Below, piece by piece: positions 1 through 8,949 of a stretch of 45,021 nt of DNA. The notes under the pieces were generated by a model. It searched no databases. It saw only the letters and a list, made by a program, of their open reading frames with translations, and was not told the origin of the DNA. The position numbers and the translations under genes were made by a program. Every line of letters starts with the position of its first letter. Position 1 is the stretch's first letter. The stretch is from Chthoniobacterales bacterium. Its GTDB lineage: Bacteria; Verrucomicrobiota; Verrucomicrobiia; Chthoniobacterales; Terrimicrobiaceae. The stretch spans positions 1-45,021 of the forward strand of contig JACSRU010000128.1 in assembly GCA_014879575.1 (NCBI GenBank). Reading direction: 5' to 3'.

Positions 1-95
1 TCACAATTTTACAACCCCTGTCGCGTGGGAGGATTCTGAATGCCTTGCCAATGACCGCCTGCCGTCAAATGCTCTCCCCGGCATCAATACTTCCT

Positions 96-821
96 ATGAA
101 TCTCTCCAAATATTTTAGCCTTTCGATATGCAGCTTTGTCCTTGCCGGTCGTTGCCTGGCGGCGGACGTCACGCCGGTCCTGGATCTCAAAGCGGTGCCT
201 TCGGACGACCTCAAGGTGGTCATCGGAAAAAACATTGATTTGGATATTGATGCGGGGAAGGTGGAATCCACGCCCGAAGGCCTTTCCATCAAGGATGGGA
301 GGGCGGTAACCATCCTTCACGACCCCAAGAGTCCCGTCTTCGGAAAGGGTTCGTTCACGTGGATTGTCAAATGCCGGATTGCCGATCCGTTTGCGCCATC
401 GCGGAGCCCGATTTTGCTGGGGCGCTGGGAGGTCGGCCACTGGAAGGAGCCGCTGGATCAACGGGTCGTGGCCATCGGGCTGGTTCCCGAGAAGGGCGAG
501 CTCAACTTCATGCTTTCTCCGAACGGCACGGCCGACGCGTGCGTGGGGGCACAGATGCCGCCTGTCACCGCCGGAGTATGGATTCAAGTGGTGTTCCGGG
601 TGGAGGTGGGGCGGTTCATGGCGTTCTCGATTTATGACGACCAGGGCGACATCCTCGCCGAGGAAAAAATTCGCGAACTTGAGCTGAAGGGCCTCTTCGA
701 CGCTCCGGCCGATCTGGTCCTTGGAGCCGGACCCGAGGCGGGCGTGACCCTTTCCCGCGTGCGGATCTGGGACAAGGCACTGTCGCCCGATCAGGTCGAG
801 AAGGCGGTTTCGGAAAAATAG
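96..821 (+). CDS. Secreted LamG/concanavalin-like domain protein
   Basis: Predicted exported protein of 241 residues. The ATG at 96 is chosen because it opens directly into a signal peptide (MNLSKY, then a hydrophobic core ending near CLAA); the reading frame stays open upstream to 45 but those residues look non-coding. The mature part resembles a single LamG/concanavalin-type beta-sandwich: a PVLDL opening, FTWIVKCR and LLGRW strands, and a closing VRIWDKALS segment typical of LamG folds. Such domains usually bind sugars or proteins, and no catalytic motif is visible. It lies 29 bp before the secreted GH2-like gene on the same strand. It resembles the 21450-20680 protein in the PVLDL, FT..(V/I)(K/R)CK, GRW and V(R/L)(I/V)W positions. 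That paralog is also next to a secreted glycosidase, so a helper or carbohydrate-binding role for the partner enzyme is my inference. Confidence 0.8.
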   Translation: MNLSKYFSLSICSFVLAGRCLAADVTPVLDLKAVPSDDLKVVIGKNIDLDIDAGKVESTPEGLSIKDGRAVTILHDPKSPVFGKGSFTWIVKCRIADPFAPSRSPILLGRWEVGHWKEPLDQRVVAIGLVPEKGELNFMLSPNGTADACVGAQMPPVTAGVWIQVVFRVEVGRFMAFSIYDDQGDILAEEKIRELELKGLFDAPADLVLGAGPEAGVTLSRVRIWDKALSPDQVEKAVSEK

Positions 822-850
822 CCGCTCGTTTTTTTCGTTTTGTTTCTCCC

Positions 851-3800
851 ATGAAGTCGCTGCGTGCTTTTGGTCTGGTCCTGTTCGTAGGGATCGCCGC
901 CTGTGGAATGGCACCCGCCGCCCCGCAGGTGATGGATATTGCGCCGCCGGCGCAGGCGTGGAAATTTCAGAGGGCGGAATCCCCTGCCGTCGCGCCCGTC
1001 GCGTCCGAGTGGCAGGCGCTGGACAGTTTTCGCAACCTGTTCAAGCCGGACCCCGCCGGGCCCGAATGGGACAGCGTCTGGTATGAGACGGAGTTCGAGG
1101 TGCCCAAGGAGGCGCGGGACCGTGCGGTCTGGCTCGGCTTTCAGCACATTCGCGGCGTCGCGCGGGTGTATGTCGGCGATCAATTTGTGAAGGAACTCGT
1201 CCGCCCGGACTGGGAGGTGGATGTGTCGCGGTTTGTGCGTCCGGGACAGAAGGTGCCTTTGCGGATCTTTGTCACGCGGACGAACGCGGGCACGGACGCC
1301 ACGGAGCGCGACGATCTCATTCTGCCCGGGGTGATGCAAAAGTTCTACACGCTGAAACATCCCCGCACGCTGGGACTGATGGGGCGCGTGGAGGTGATGA
1401 TGCGGGGCCGGACGAGTTGGCTTGCCTCGGCCTGGGTGGAGAGCATTTGGAATCCCCGCAGCATTAAGGTGCATGTGGAAGGCGACGGGGCGGCGGAGGG
1501 GATGCGGGTGACGGGGGAAATCCTCGACGCGGCGGGCAAAGTCGCCCTGCGTTTGCCGGAGACGCCCTTTGTGCCGGGGGAGACGGAAATCGCCACGCCG
1601 TGGGAGAAGGTCATTCCCTGGGAACTCGGCCGCGGCACTCTCTATACGCTGCACCTGAAACTGCTCGGGCCGGACGGAAGACCTGTGGACGAACTGCCTC
1701 CGGTCACCTTTGGGTTCCGCGAAGTGCGGGTGGAGGGGCGGAATTTTCTCATCAACGGCGTTCCGGTGCGCTGGCGGTTGAGTCCGCTCATCTGGTTCGA
1801 CCTGCTGCGGCGCGGGGGCGACTGCGAGCCCGGCACGGTGAAGGCGATCGATTTCCTGGCGGAGACGGGATTCAACGTTCTGGAAGTCCAGCCGCACCCG
1901 CAGTCCTTCTGGTCGCGCGACAACGGACCGTGGCCCGTGTATGATGAAACGCTGCTCGCGGAGGCCGACCGACGGGGCATCGGACTCACCATCGGGGCAC
2001 CCCATTTCACCAAGCACTGGCTCGACTATGGCGTGGGATCGGAAAGCGCCGTGCGCGCCCAGTATCGCCGGGAATTCGAGACCTTCATCCGCCGGTATCG
2101 GAATCATCCGAGCATCCTCGCCTGGGTCGGGGCGATGAATTTTTTCGATGTGGAATACGGCGCGCGGGCCAACACGCCCTGGGGCATGGGCACCGCGCCG
2201 ACCGAACGGCAGCAAACCCGGCCCGTGCATCGCATCATCCAAAATGGCGAGCGGATCATGGAACGGTCCGATCCGGCGCGCCCTTCCTACTCCCACCACG
2301 GCGGAAACTCCGGTGCGATCGCCTCAAGCAATCAGCACATGTGCCTGACCCCGATTGCCGAGCTGGAAAAATGGCCCTCCGCATGGGCGAAGGACGGCAC
2401 CAAGCCGTGGATTGCCGTGGAATTCGGGGTTCCGTATTGGGCGGATTTCTGGATGAAGAACCGCTCGGAGAAAACCGGAGCGCTCGAACCCGGCGGAGAG
2501 GCGGCGATCACCGAATTTGCCGCCCTCACCCTGGGCGACGAGGCCTACGCGATGGAATCCGAGTCCCTCCGCAAAAAACTCGCGTCCCTTTCCCGCGCCA
2601 ACACCAGCGGCCATGGGAGCGAGAAAATTCCGCCGCAGCCGACGTTGCGCGTGGACGGCAACATCCTCGATCTGCCCGCAGTGCGCGCAGTCTTCGCCGA
2701 CTATGGCCGCCGCGTGAACCGTTCGTGGCGCACCTGGGGCGTCACCGGCTGGAGTCCGTGGCTGCTCTCCTGGGGGCTGCGCTACCGGGGCAATCCCGAG
2801 AGCTTCATGCCCGATGTCGTGCAGGCCTATCGCGAGACCAACCAGCCGTTGCTGGCCTATGTGGGCGGCGCGCCGGAATTCTACCTCCGCGCCCGGAATT
2901 TTCGCTCGGGCGAGCCGGTGGAGAAATCGGCGATCTTCGTGTGGGATGGGCCGGGGAGCCTGGACCTGCGTGCCACCTGGGAAGCCACGATGCAGGGCGC
3001 CGTCGTCGCCAGCGGGCGGTTTCAGCAAAAGCTCGACGCCCAGTCCGTGACCCACCTCCCGTTCTCCTTCCCCGCCCCGGCGGTCACGGAGCGAACACCG
3101 CTCGAGATCAAGCTCACGGTGGACTCCCAGGAAACGGACGTTCTGCCCGTGGTGATCTGGCCGGCGGCGGAACCCGCCCCGGTCACGAACCGTGAAGTGG
3201 TCCTGTGCGACCCCGCCGGAGAATCCGGCTGGGTGACAACGCTCGTGCCGGGCGTCCGGGTGATTTCCGAAGCGGAAGCGGCCGCCGTGGATCCCGCGAA
3301 AACCCTGCTCATTCTGGGCCGGAGAAGTCTCGAAAAGCTCGCCCGCCTGCCCTACACGGCGGAGCAAATCACGGCGGGCCTGCGCGTGATCGTTCTCGAA
3401 CAATCCCAGGCCGCCCTGCTCCGGCTCGGACTGCGCGGCGCGGAACGCGGCCTGCGCGAAGGCATGGGCCTCCTGCCCGGGTCCCCCGTTTTTGCCGGAC
3501 TGTCCCCGGAGGATTTCCGGGACTGGCGCGGCTCGGCCACCCTGCTTTCCGAAACCGAGGATTTCCGCTGGTGGTCCGACCTCGACAAACTCGATGCCTT
3601 CAATCCCGCCCGCACCGCGCGCTGGGGCACGCATGGCAACGTGTCCTCGGTGCAGATCGAAACCCCGCAGAAAGGCCATTTCGTGCCCCTCCTGCGTTGC
3701 GGGTTCGACATGGCCTACTCGCCGCTGTTGGAGTGGCGACAGGGGGACGGCGGCATTTGGTTCTGTCAGTTGGACCTCACCGGACGCGTCGGCGTGGAAC

Positions 3801-5014
3801 CTCCGGCCACCCGCGTCGCGACCAACCTCCTCTCCTACGCCTCCGGCACCCTGCCCGCCGCAAACCGGGCACTTTTCCTGCAAGGCCTCGATGAAGCCCT
3901 CGCCCGGAAGGTCACCGAATTGGGGTTCCTGCAAGCCGCCGCGCCGGGCGACTCCGTCGTGGAGGTTGGCGTCGTGGCGCGCGAAACCGGCATCCAACTC
4001 GCCCCCGGAAATGGCGGCGCCGCGCCGGAAGGAACCCAATGGACCGGCCTCACCCGCATCGCGCCGGAACAAATCCGCATGACTGCGGGCACCGAACCGC
4101 CTCCCAACCTGCGACGCTTTCGCATGCGGCTCCAGGTGCTGGAACAACCCGGAGCGATCGCGCTGGCGCTGGACGGCACGAAGGGCTTCCTCGGCGTGCC
4201 CCTGGATGCCGCCGACGGTCCGTATGCCGATGATCTCGAAAAAAACCACGCCCGCCTCACCCGCTGGCGGATTCGCCAGCTTTATGGCTGGATGTTTTCG
4301 CAGGCCTGCGTGCAGAGCGCCCCGGAAGTGACCGCGCGGCTGATGGAACTTTCCGCCCCGGAGTCCGGCGGGGAAGCCGCCGCCGCCGCCGATCTGGGAT
4401 TGATCCCGCTTCGGGACGTGAAGGTGAGCCAGGCTCTGCGCGACGATGGCCGCGAGGGCGCAAGCCTCCTGGATGCGGCGCTGCCGGATTTGGTGTTCGA
4501 GGACCAGAAGGCGCTCTCCGCCCGGAAGGATGTCTTCGCCTATGGCGGTGACGACGCCACCGGTGGTTATGTGGACCTTGCGAAACTGCTCGGCGTGATT
4601 CCCGCGCCAACGGTCGGCGCCGTCGTTCAAGCCACGGTCACGACCGCCGAAGCCCGTCCCCTGACCGTGCGCCTCGGCGCGGACTACTGGGGAACGGTGC
4701 GCTTGAATGGCGAGGAGATCCTGCGCCTCGACAAGCAGGTGGGCCCGCCCCTTCGCGACGCCGCGCAGGTCACCGTGCCGTTCAAGGCCGGCGACAACCG
4801 CCTGGAGGTGCGCGTGGTTTCCGGGTCATCCGGGTTCGGATGCTGGCTGGATGTCACAGAATCCACCGCCCCTCTGCCGCGCAAGAGCGCCGTGACGCTC
4901 GGCGCGGAACCCTATTGGGGCACGGCCATGCGGCCGTATGACGCGCCCGGATTTTCGCTCTACACCGAGCCCATGCGGAAACGCGACGATCCCTACGCCT
5001 GGAAATCCTGGTGA
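851..5014 (+). CDS. Large secreted GH2-like glycosidase, possible lipoprotein
   Basis: Protein of 1387 residues. The N-terminus has a signal sequence with a possible lipobox (IAAC, Cys18); ordinary cleavage near APAA is an alternative. Residues about 60-170 form a GH2-type jelly-roll sugar-binding domain (WYETEFEVP), 180-300 an Ig-like domain, and about 300-650 a GH2-type TIM barrel. The barrel has the NHPSILAW strand at 418-425 and the usual nucleophile setting AVEFG with Glu524. Where GH2 enzymes normally have the acid/base Asn-Glu pair, this protein reads Met429-Asn430-Phe431, so the Glu is missing. The C-terminal half contains an alpha/beta region resembling a glutamine-amidotransferase-like trimerisation fold (about 790-880) and a final small beta domain (about 1270-1360). 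It is followed by a beta-mannosidase gene overlapping its stop. It may be an active variant or a binding protein; the substrate is unknown. Confidence 0.82.
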   Translation: MKSLRAFGLVLFVGIAACGMAPAAPQVMDIAPPAQAWKFQRAESPAVAPVASEWQALDSFRNLFKPDPAGPEWDSVWYETEFEVPKEARDRAVWLGFQHIRGVARVYVGDQFVKELVRPDWEVDVSRFVRPGQKVPLRIFVTRTNAGTDATERDDLILPGVMQKFYTLKHPRTLGLMGRVEVMMRGRTSWLASAWVESIWNPRSIKVHVEGDGAAEGMRVTGEILDAAGKVALRLPETPFVPGETEIATPWEKVIPWELGRGTLYTLHLKLLGPDGRPVDELPPVTFGFREVRVEGRNFLINGVPVRWRLSPLIWFDLLRRGGDCEPGTVKAIDFLAETGFNVLEVQPHPQSFWSRDNGPWPVYDETLLAEADRRGIGLTIGAPHFTKHWLDYGVGSESAVRAQYRREFETFIRRYRNHPSILAWVGAMNFFDVEYGARANTPWGMGTAPTERQQTRPVHRIIQNGERIMERSDPARPSYSHHGGNSGAIASSNQHMCLTPIAELEKWPSAWAKDGTKPWIAVEFGVPYWADFWMKNRSEKTGALEPGGEAAITEFAALTLGDEAYAMESESLRKKLASLSRANTSGHGSEKIPPQPTLRVDGNILDLPAVRAVFADYGRRVNRSWRTWGVTGWSPWLLSWGLRYRGNPESFMPDVVQAYRETNQPLLAYVGGAPEFYLRARNFRSGEPVEKSAIFVWDGPGSLDLRATWEATMQGAVVASGRFQQKLDAQSVTHLPFSFPAPAVTERTPLEIKLTVDSQETDVLPVVIWPAAEPAPVTNREVVLCDPAGESGWVTTLVPGVRVISEAEAAAVDPAKTLLILGRRSLEKLARLPYTAEQITAGLRVIVLEQSQAALLRLGLRGAERGLREGMGLLPGSPVFAGLSPEDFRDWRGSATLLSETEDFRWWSDLDKLDAFNPARTARWGTHGNVSSVQIETPQKGHFVPLLRCGFDMAYSPLLEWRQGDGGIWFCQLDLTGRVGVEPPATRVATNLLSYASGTLPAANRALFLQGLDEALARKVTELGFLQAAAPGDSVVEVGVVARETGIQLAPGNGGAAPEGTQWTGLTRIAPEQIRMTAGTEPPPNLRRFRMRLQVLEQPGAIALALDGTKGFLGVPLDAADGPYADDLEKNHARLTRWRIRQLYGWMFSQACVQSAPEVTARLMELSAPESGGEAAAAADLGLIPLRDVKVSQALRDDGREGASLLDAALPDLVFEDQKALSARKDVFAYGGDDATGGYVDLAKLLGVIPAPTVGAVVQATVTTAEARPLTVRLGADYWGTVRLNGEEILRLDKQVGPPLRDAAQVTVPFKAGDNRLEVRVVSGSSGFGCWLDVTESTAPLPRKSAVTLGAEPYWGTAMRPYDAPGFSLYTEPMRKRDDPYAWKSW

Positions 5015-7449
5015 TGCGACGAACCTTGCAGGACTGGGAATTCCGCCGACGCGGCGAGGGGCGATGGATGCCCGCTAGCACCCCGGGGTGCGTCCACCTG
5101 GACCTCCTGCGGAATGGCGAGATCGAAGATCCCTTTGCCGGGGACAATGAACGCCGTCTCCAATGGATCGAGGAGGAGGATTGGGACTACCGGTGCGTGT
5201 TTTCCGCCTCCGGCCCGTTCCAGGAAAAGCAATTTCTGGTGGCCGAGGGACTGGACACCCTCACCGAAGTGCTCATCAACGGCCACCGCCTCGGAAGGAC
5301 GGAGAACATGTTCGTCGCGCATCGCTGGCGCGTGGATCGGCATCTGCGGGACGGCGCCAACGAGATTCGGATCCGTTTCGAGAGCCCGATGAAAGCCATC
5401 CGCCGCGTCCGGCGGAGCCACCGGCCCTTCGATTGTCAGGATCCCGTCGGCGGCTGCACCCGCATCCGAAAACAACAGTGTTCGTTTGGCTGGGACTGGG
5501 GTCCGCGATTCGCCACCTGCGGCATCTGGAAACCAATCCACTTGCAGGGCGACGAGGCGGAAGTGCCGCCATTTCGCATCGTCACCGCGTTCGACGGTCC
5601 CGACGCTGTCCTGAGCCTGGAGTTTTCCTCCCCCGTCCCGGACCGTTGGGCCTGGGAGGTGGAGCACGACGGAAAATGCCTGGCGTCCGGAGGTGCCGAA
5701 CCCCTGCGCCTCCGGAAGGCGAAACGCTGGTGGCCGCGGGGGGAAGGCGAACAACCCCTCCATCTCGTGCGGGTGCACACCTGGGACCGTGCGGGACGCC
5801 GGGCGGAAACGACCCGCCGGATCGGCCTGCGGGACATCCAGCTTCGCCAGGAACCCGACGCGGGAGGACGTTCGTTCGAGTTCGTGGTCAACGGACGCCG
5901 CCTGTTTGCCAAGGGCGCGAACTGGATTCCCGCCCACGCCTTTGTGGCTCCGTTGAAACGGGAGGACTACGAGCCCCTTCTGCGCAGCGCGGTGGACGCC
6001 CACATGAACATCCTCCGGGTCTGGGGCGGCGGAATATACGAACACGACGCCTTCTACGATCTCTGTGACGAACTCGGCCTGCTCGTGTGGCAGGACTTCA
6101 TGTTCGCCTGCACGCTGTATCCCGGCGACAAGCCCTTCCTGCGCTCGGTGCAGGTCGAAGCCGTGCAGCAGATTCGCCGCCTGCGCCATCATCCCTGCCT
6201 GGCCCTGTGGTGCGGCAACAATGAAATCGAAATTATTCCGCAGAATCAGGCGCTCATGAAGAGGCACGCGCCATACCGCCGGGCCTATGACGCCCTGTTT
6301 TCGGGCGTCCTGCCCGAGGCCGTGCGCGCCGAGAGTCCGGACATTGCCTACCACCGGTCGTCCCCGCTGGGGTCGCAGACCGAGGGCGTGCCCCATGCGG
6401 CGCCCCGCCAGTGGGGCGACGCGCACAACTGGGATGTCTTTCATTCCAAGGCTCCGCTCGAAACATATGAAGCCAGCCTCCACCGCTTTGTCTCCGAATT
6501 TGGCATGCAGGCACTGCCCTCACCGGAAATTGTCCGAACCTTTCTCGGCGAGGGTCGCATCGATCTCTCCGAGGAAGCCATGGAGAATCACCAAAAGCAC
6601 CCCGCCGGCAACGAGGTCATTCTGGACTATGTGTTGAGGCGCTACCGATTCCCCCGCGACTATGCGGGACTGGCCTACCTGTCCCAACTCAACCAGGCGG
6701 AAGCCATGCGGGTGGCCATTGAACATTTCCGACGCCACACCCCGCACACCATGGGCGCGATCTACTGGCAGTTCAATGACTGCTGGCCGACCGCGTCGTG
6801 GAGCGGACTCGAGTTCGGCGGCCGCTGGCGGGCACTGCACCACGAGATTCGCCGCCTGTTCGCCCCGGTGTTGCTCTGCCCGAAGATTGGTGGCCGCGTG
6901 ACGCGGGGAAAAGGCAATCTGCCGGTCCGCGAGCCGGGATCGGCGGAACTCTGGATGGCGTGTGACGCCGCCGGGGGAACGGCAGGCCGTCTGGAATGGG
7001 TTCTCCGCGACTGGGACGGGCGGTCCTTGAGGGAGGGCACCTCCCGCGTCCGTTTGGCCCATCTCGAATCCCGGAACTTCGGAACGCTCGATCTCACCGG
7101 CATCGACCGCGAGAACGCCTACCTCTTCTGCCGCTACCTTCCCCGCTCCGGTCCCCCGATCGAAACCATCCGGTTCTTTCTGCCCCCGCGCTACCTCCCC
7201 CTGCCCAAGAGTGCCCCCGTTTGGAAAATGGCCCGCTTCTCCCCGTCCCTTGCGACGTTGAACATCGAGGCGGCCGGGTATTTGCACGGCGTGTGGATCG
7301 AGGGGTTTCGCGGCCTCAAGAGCATCTCGGACAATTTTTTCGACCTGGAGAAGGGAACATCGAAGGAAGTGGTCCTGACCCTCGACGGCACGCTTTCCGC
7401 GGCGACGCTGCGCAAAGCCCTGCGGATGCGCTCGGTGGTGGACGCCTGA
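5014..7449 (+). CDS. Beta-mannosidase, GH2 family, cytoplasmic
   Basis: About 811 residues, no signal peptide. It removes beta-linked mannose from non-reducing ends. The order is classic for GH2 beta-mannosidases: jelly-roll start (LQDWEFRRRGEG, PGCVHLDLL), Ig-like domain, then a TIM barrel opening at FAKGANWIPAHAF, with RVWGGGIYEHDAFYDLCDE. The acid/base Glu404 lies in WCGNNEIE and the nucleophile Glu495 in FVSEFGMQ. The upstream gene stops with TGA at 5012-5014, giving a TGATG overlap with this ATG; a GTG at 5011 is an alternative start. The overlap suggests translational coupling with the secreted GH2-like enzyme. I infer that this enzyme hydrolyses imported oligosaccharides inside the cell. 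A second beta-mannosidase is encoded at 27918-25570. Confidence 0.93.
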   Translation: MRRTLQDWEFRRRGEGRWMPASTPGCVHLDLLRNGEIEDPFAGDNERRLQWIEEEDWDYRCVFSASGPFQEKQFLVAEGLDTLTEVLINGHRLGRTENMFVAHRWRVDRHLRDGANEIRIRFESPMKAIRRVRRSHRPFDCQDPVGGCTRIRKQQCSFGWDWGPRFATCGIWKPIHLQGDEAEVPPFRIVTAFDGPDAVLSLEFSSPVPDRWAWEVEHDGKCLASGGAEPLRLRKAKRWWPRGEGEQPLHLVRVHTWDRAGRRAETTRRIGLRDIQLRQEPDAGGRSFEFVVNGRRLFAKGANWIPAHAFVAPLKREDYEPLLRSAVDAHMNILRVWGGGIYEHDAFYDLCDELGLLVWQDFMFACTLYPGDKPFLRSVQVEAVQQIRRLRHHPCLALWCGNNEIEIIPQNQALMKRHAPYRRAYDALFSGVLPEAVRAESPDIAYHRSSPLGSQTEGVPHAAPRQWGDAHNWDVFHSKAPLETYEASLHRFVSEFGMQALPSPEIVRTFLGEGRIDLSEEAMENHQKHPAGNEVILDYVLRRYRFPRDYAGLAYLSQLNQAEAMRVAIEHFRRHTPHTMGAIYWQFNDCWPTASWSGLEFGGRWRALHHEIRRLFAPVLLCPKIGGRVTRGKGNLPVREPGSAELWMACDAAGGTAGRLEWVLRDWDGRSLREGTSRVRLAHLESRNFGTLDLTGIDRENAYLFCRYLPRSGPPIETIRFFLPPRYLPLPKSAPVWKMARFSPSLATLNIEAAGYLHGVWIEGFRGLKSISDNFFDLEKGTSKEVVLTLDGTLSAATLRKALRMRSVVDA

Positions 7450-7450
7450 A

Positions 7451-7473
7451 TTTTCCGGGAGTCCCCCGGGAAA
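7451..7473. terminator. Possible bidirectional hairpin between convergent genes
   Basis: The 33 bp between two convergent stop codons contain an imperfect inverted repeat: TTTTCCGGG at 7451-7459 against CCCGGGAAA at 7465-7473, with one bulged base. A/T tracts flank both sides. The position suggests a shared terminator, but the stem is short and imperfect. Confidence 0.35.
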
Positions 7474-7482
7474 GAAACGCCC

Positions 7483-8739
7483 TCAGTCCACGCGCCGGAG
7501 CGTGCAGGCAATCGCCCTCGAGACGGTCACGGCTTCGATGGCCTTTTCCACCGCGTCGAGGCGCTCCCGGTGTCCGGCGGCGTCCGCTTTGAGGCGGGAA
7601 TAGTTCGCCAACCGCTGCGCAATCGCATCGTCCAAATACGGACGCTCGACTCGCATCTCCGTCAGGATGCGAAAAAGTTCTCCCTCGTCGAGAATTCTGG
7701 GCGTCTTTTCCGAGGCCATAAAGTCGCACCAGGCCACGGCGCGAAACTCCCATTGCAGCACGGTCTTTCGCTCCAGGAGATTCCTGAGCGTGCGGCTGAG
7801 CGCGGTGGTGGGGAAATTTTCCACCGCGTCGAGCGGGATGCCCGCATGGAATGCGTCGTGCGAAAAAATACCGCACGCTTCGCCATCGGCTTCCAGAAGG
7901 TATCGTCCGGACGGCAGGTCGCGCCTGGCCAGCACGTCCACCGGCAACTGCCCGCGCAACATCTCCCGAAACTCCCGGGGCACCCCGGAGTCTTCCGGCC
8001 AGAGAATCGGCAACCCGGCGGGCTCGACCGAAAACGCCAGCGGTGACGCTTCGCGAACGGTCAGCGCGTCCCGGTCCACGGACCGCGCCCCCAAGGCTCC
8101 GTGCAGGATCACCGCCATGACAAGCTGTCCGAGAAGCGTGGGATGCACCCGATCCCCCTCGACGAGCGACCCTCCGGGCTGGATACGTCGGAGCCTGTCG
8201 ATCCACTCAAGCATCCCGCGATGGAGATCCACGAAGGGAAGACCATGACGCGCGGCGACCTCCGCAGCCGCGTCGGAGAATTGGCCCAAAACGTCATCCA
8301 CCCCCGGCAGATCGGGAGCGGCGCTTGTGGGGTGATGCTCGAAAGGCGGCGGGGAAACCACGGCCACCCGCAGACCCCGCTCCAGACACCGCACCACCAT
8401 GACCTCCAGCGCCTTCGCGAAAACGCCCCGACAGGTCACAGCCTCCTTTTCCAGAACAGCCGGATCGGCGCCGGGCACAAAGAGCCCGCGGTTCACATCA
8501 TTCATCCCGAAGAAAAATGTGACCACATCCGGCCGGGCCGCATCGCATTCGGAATCGATGCGTCGCACCGCGCCGCGCGAGGTGTCGCCGCCGAGGCCCG
8601 CGTTCTGAAACGAAATTCTCCCGCCCCAACAGCGAATAAAATACTCCACCCCCGCCATGTAGCGGCCGCCCTCGGTGATGCTGTCGCCGAAAGCCATCCA
8701 GCGGTCGCCCGGGCGAAAGAAGGGTGCGTTCATTGGCAT
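7483..8739 (-). CDS. SGNH/GDSL-family hydrolase (lipase/esterase-like)
   Basis: 418 residues, no signal peptide. It has all the SGNH blocks: GDSI with catalytic Ser20 in FGDSITEGG, the Gly in NAGLGGDTSRG, Asn in FFGMNDV, and Asp196/His199 in EGDRVHPTL. The family hydrolyses esters, often acetyl groups on sugars. The catalytic domain covers about residues 10-215; the remaining 200 residues form a C-terminal region I do not recognise, ending in a charged helical stretch. The start at 8739 (MPMNAPFF) was chosen because homology to the fold begins right after it; ATG 8733 is equally possible. The open frame continues far upstream, but that part is antisense to the sialidase-like gene. It is transcribed divergently from that gene over a 210-bp gap, and so may be co-regulated with it. 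Confidence 0.88.
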   Translation of the reverse strand: MPMNAPFFRPGDRWMAFGDSITEGGRYMAGVEYFIRCWGGRISFQNAGLGGDTSRGAVRRIDSECDAARPDVVTFFFGMNDVNRGLFVPGADPAVLEKEAVTCRGVFAKALEVMVVRCLERGLRVAVVSPPPFEHHPTSAAPDLPGVDDVLGQFSDAAAEVAARHGLPFVDLHRGMLEWIDRLRRIQPGGSLVEGDRVHPTLLGQLVMAVILHGALGARSVDRDALTVREASPLAFSVEPAGLPILWPEDSGVPREFREMLRGQLPVDVLARRDLPSGRYLLEADGEACGIFSHDAFHAGIPLDAVENFPTTALSRTLRNLLERKTVLQWEFRAVAWCDFMASEKTPRILDEGELFRILTEMRVERPYLDDAIAQRLANYSRLKADAAGHRERLDAVEKAIEAVTVSRAIACTLRRVD

Positions 8740-8949
8740 CGGTCTCGAGATTGCAGCCTGTCGGCTCCCGCAGGAATTGCACCCTTCGCGGATTGCAAAA
8801 ACAGGACAATCGGACAACGGGCTGGACATCCGCCTCGCCCTGGTTGCCGGGGCATGGCGGGATTTTGCAACACCTGTCCGCATCCGAATGACGGAATCCC
8901 TCCCTCCGAAGGAACCTCCCCCCCATAGTCTGGGAAAACGAAAAATCTT
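8740..8949. promoter_or_regulatory. Divergent promoter region with repeated GGACA and TTGCA words
   Basis: This gap between divergent starts contains GGACA at 8804-8808, 8812-8816 and 8824-8828, plus the reverse word TGTCC near 8875. TTGCA occurs at four places (near 8753, 8777, 8793 and 8865). Closely spaced direct repeats are typical for AraC-family sites, and two cupin-AraC genes lie in this window, but no binding site is proven. Confidence 0.4.

Noticed and set aside
805-840. Terminator between the LamG-like gene and the GH2-like gene
   Set aside because: A T-rich tract is present, but the only stem before it is about 4 bp. With a 29-bp gap the two genes are more likely co-transcribed.
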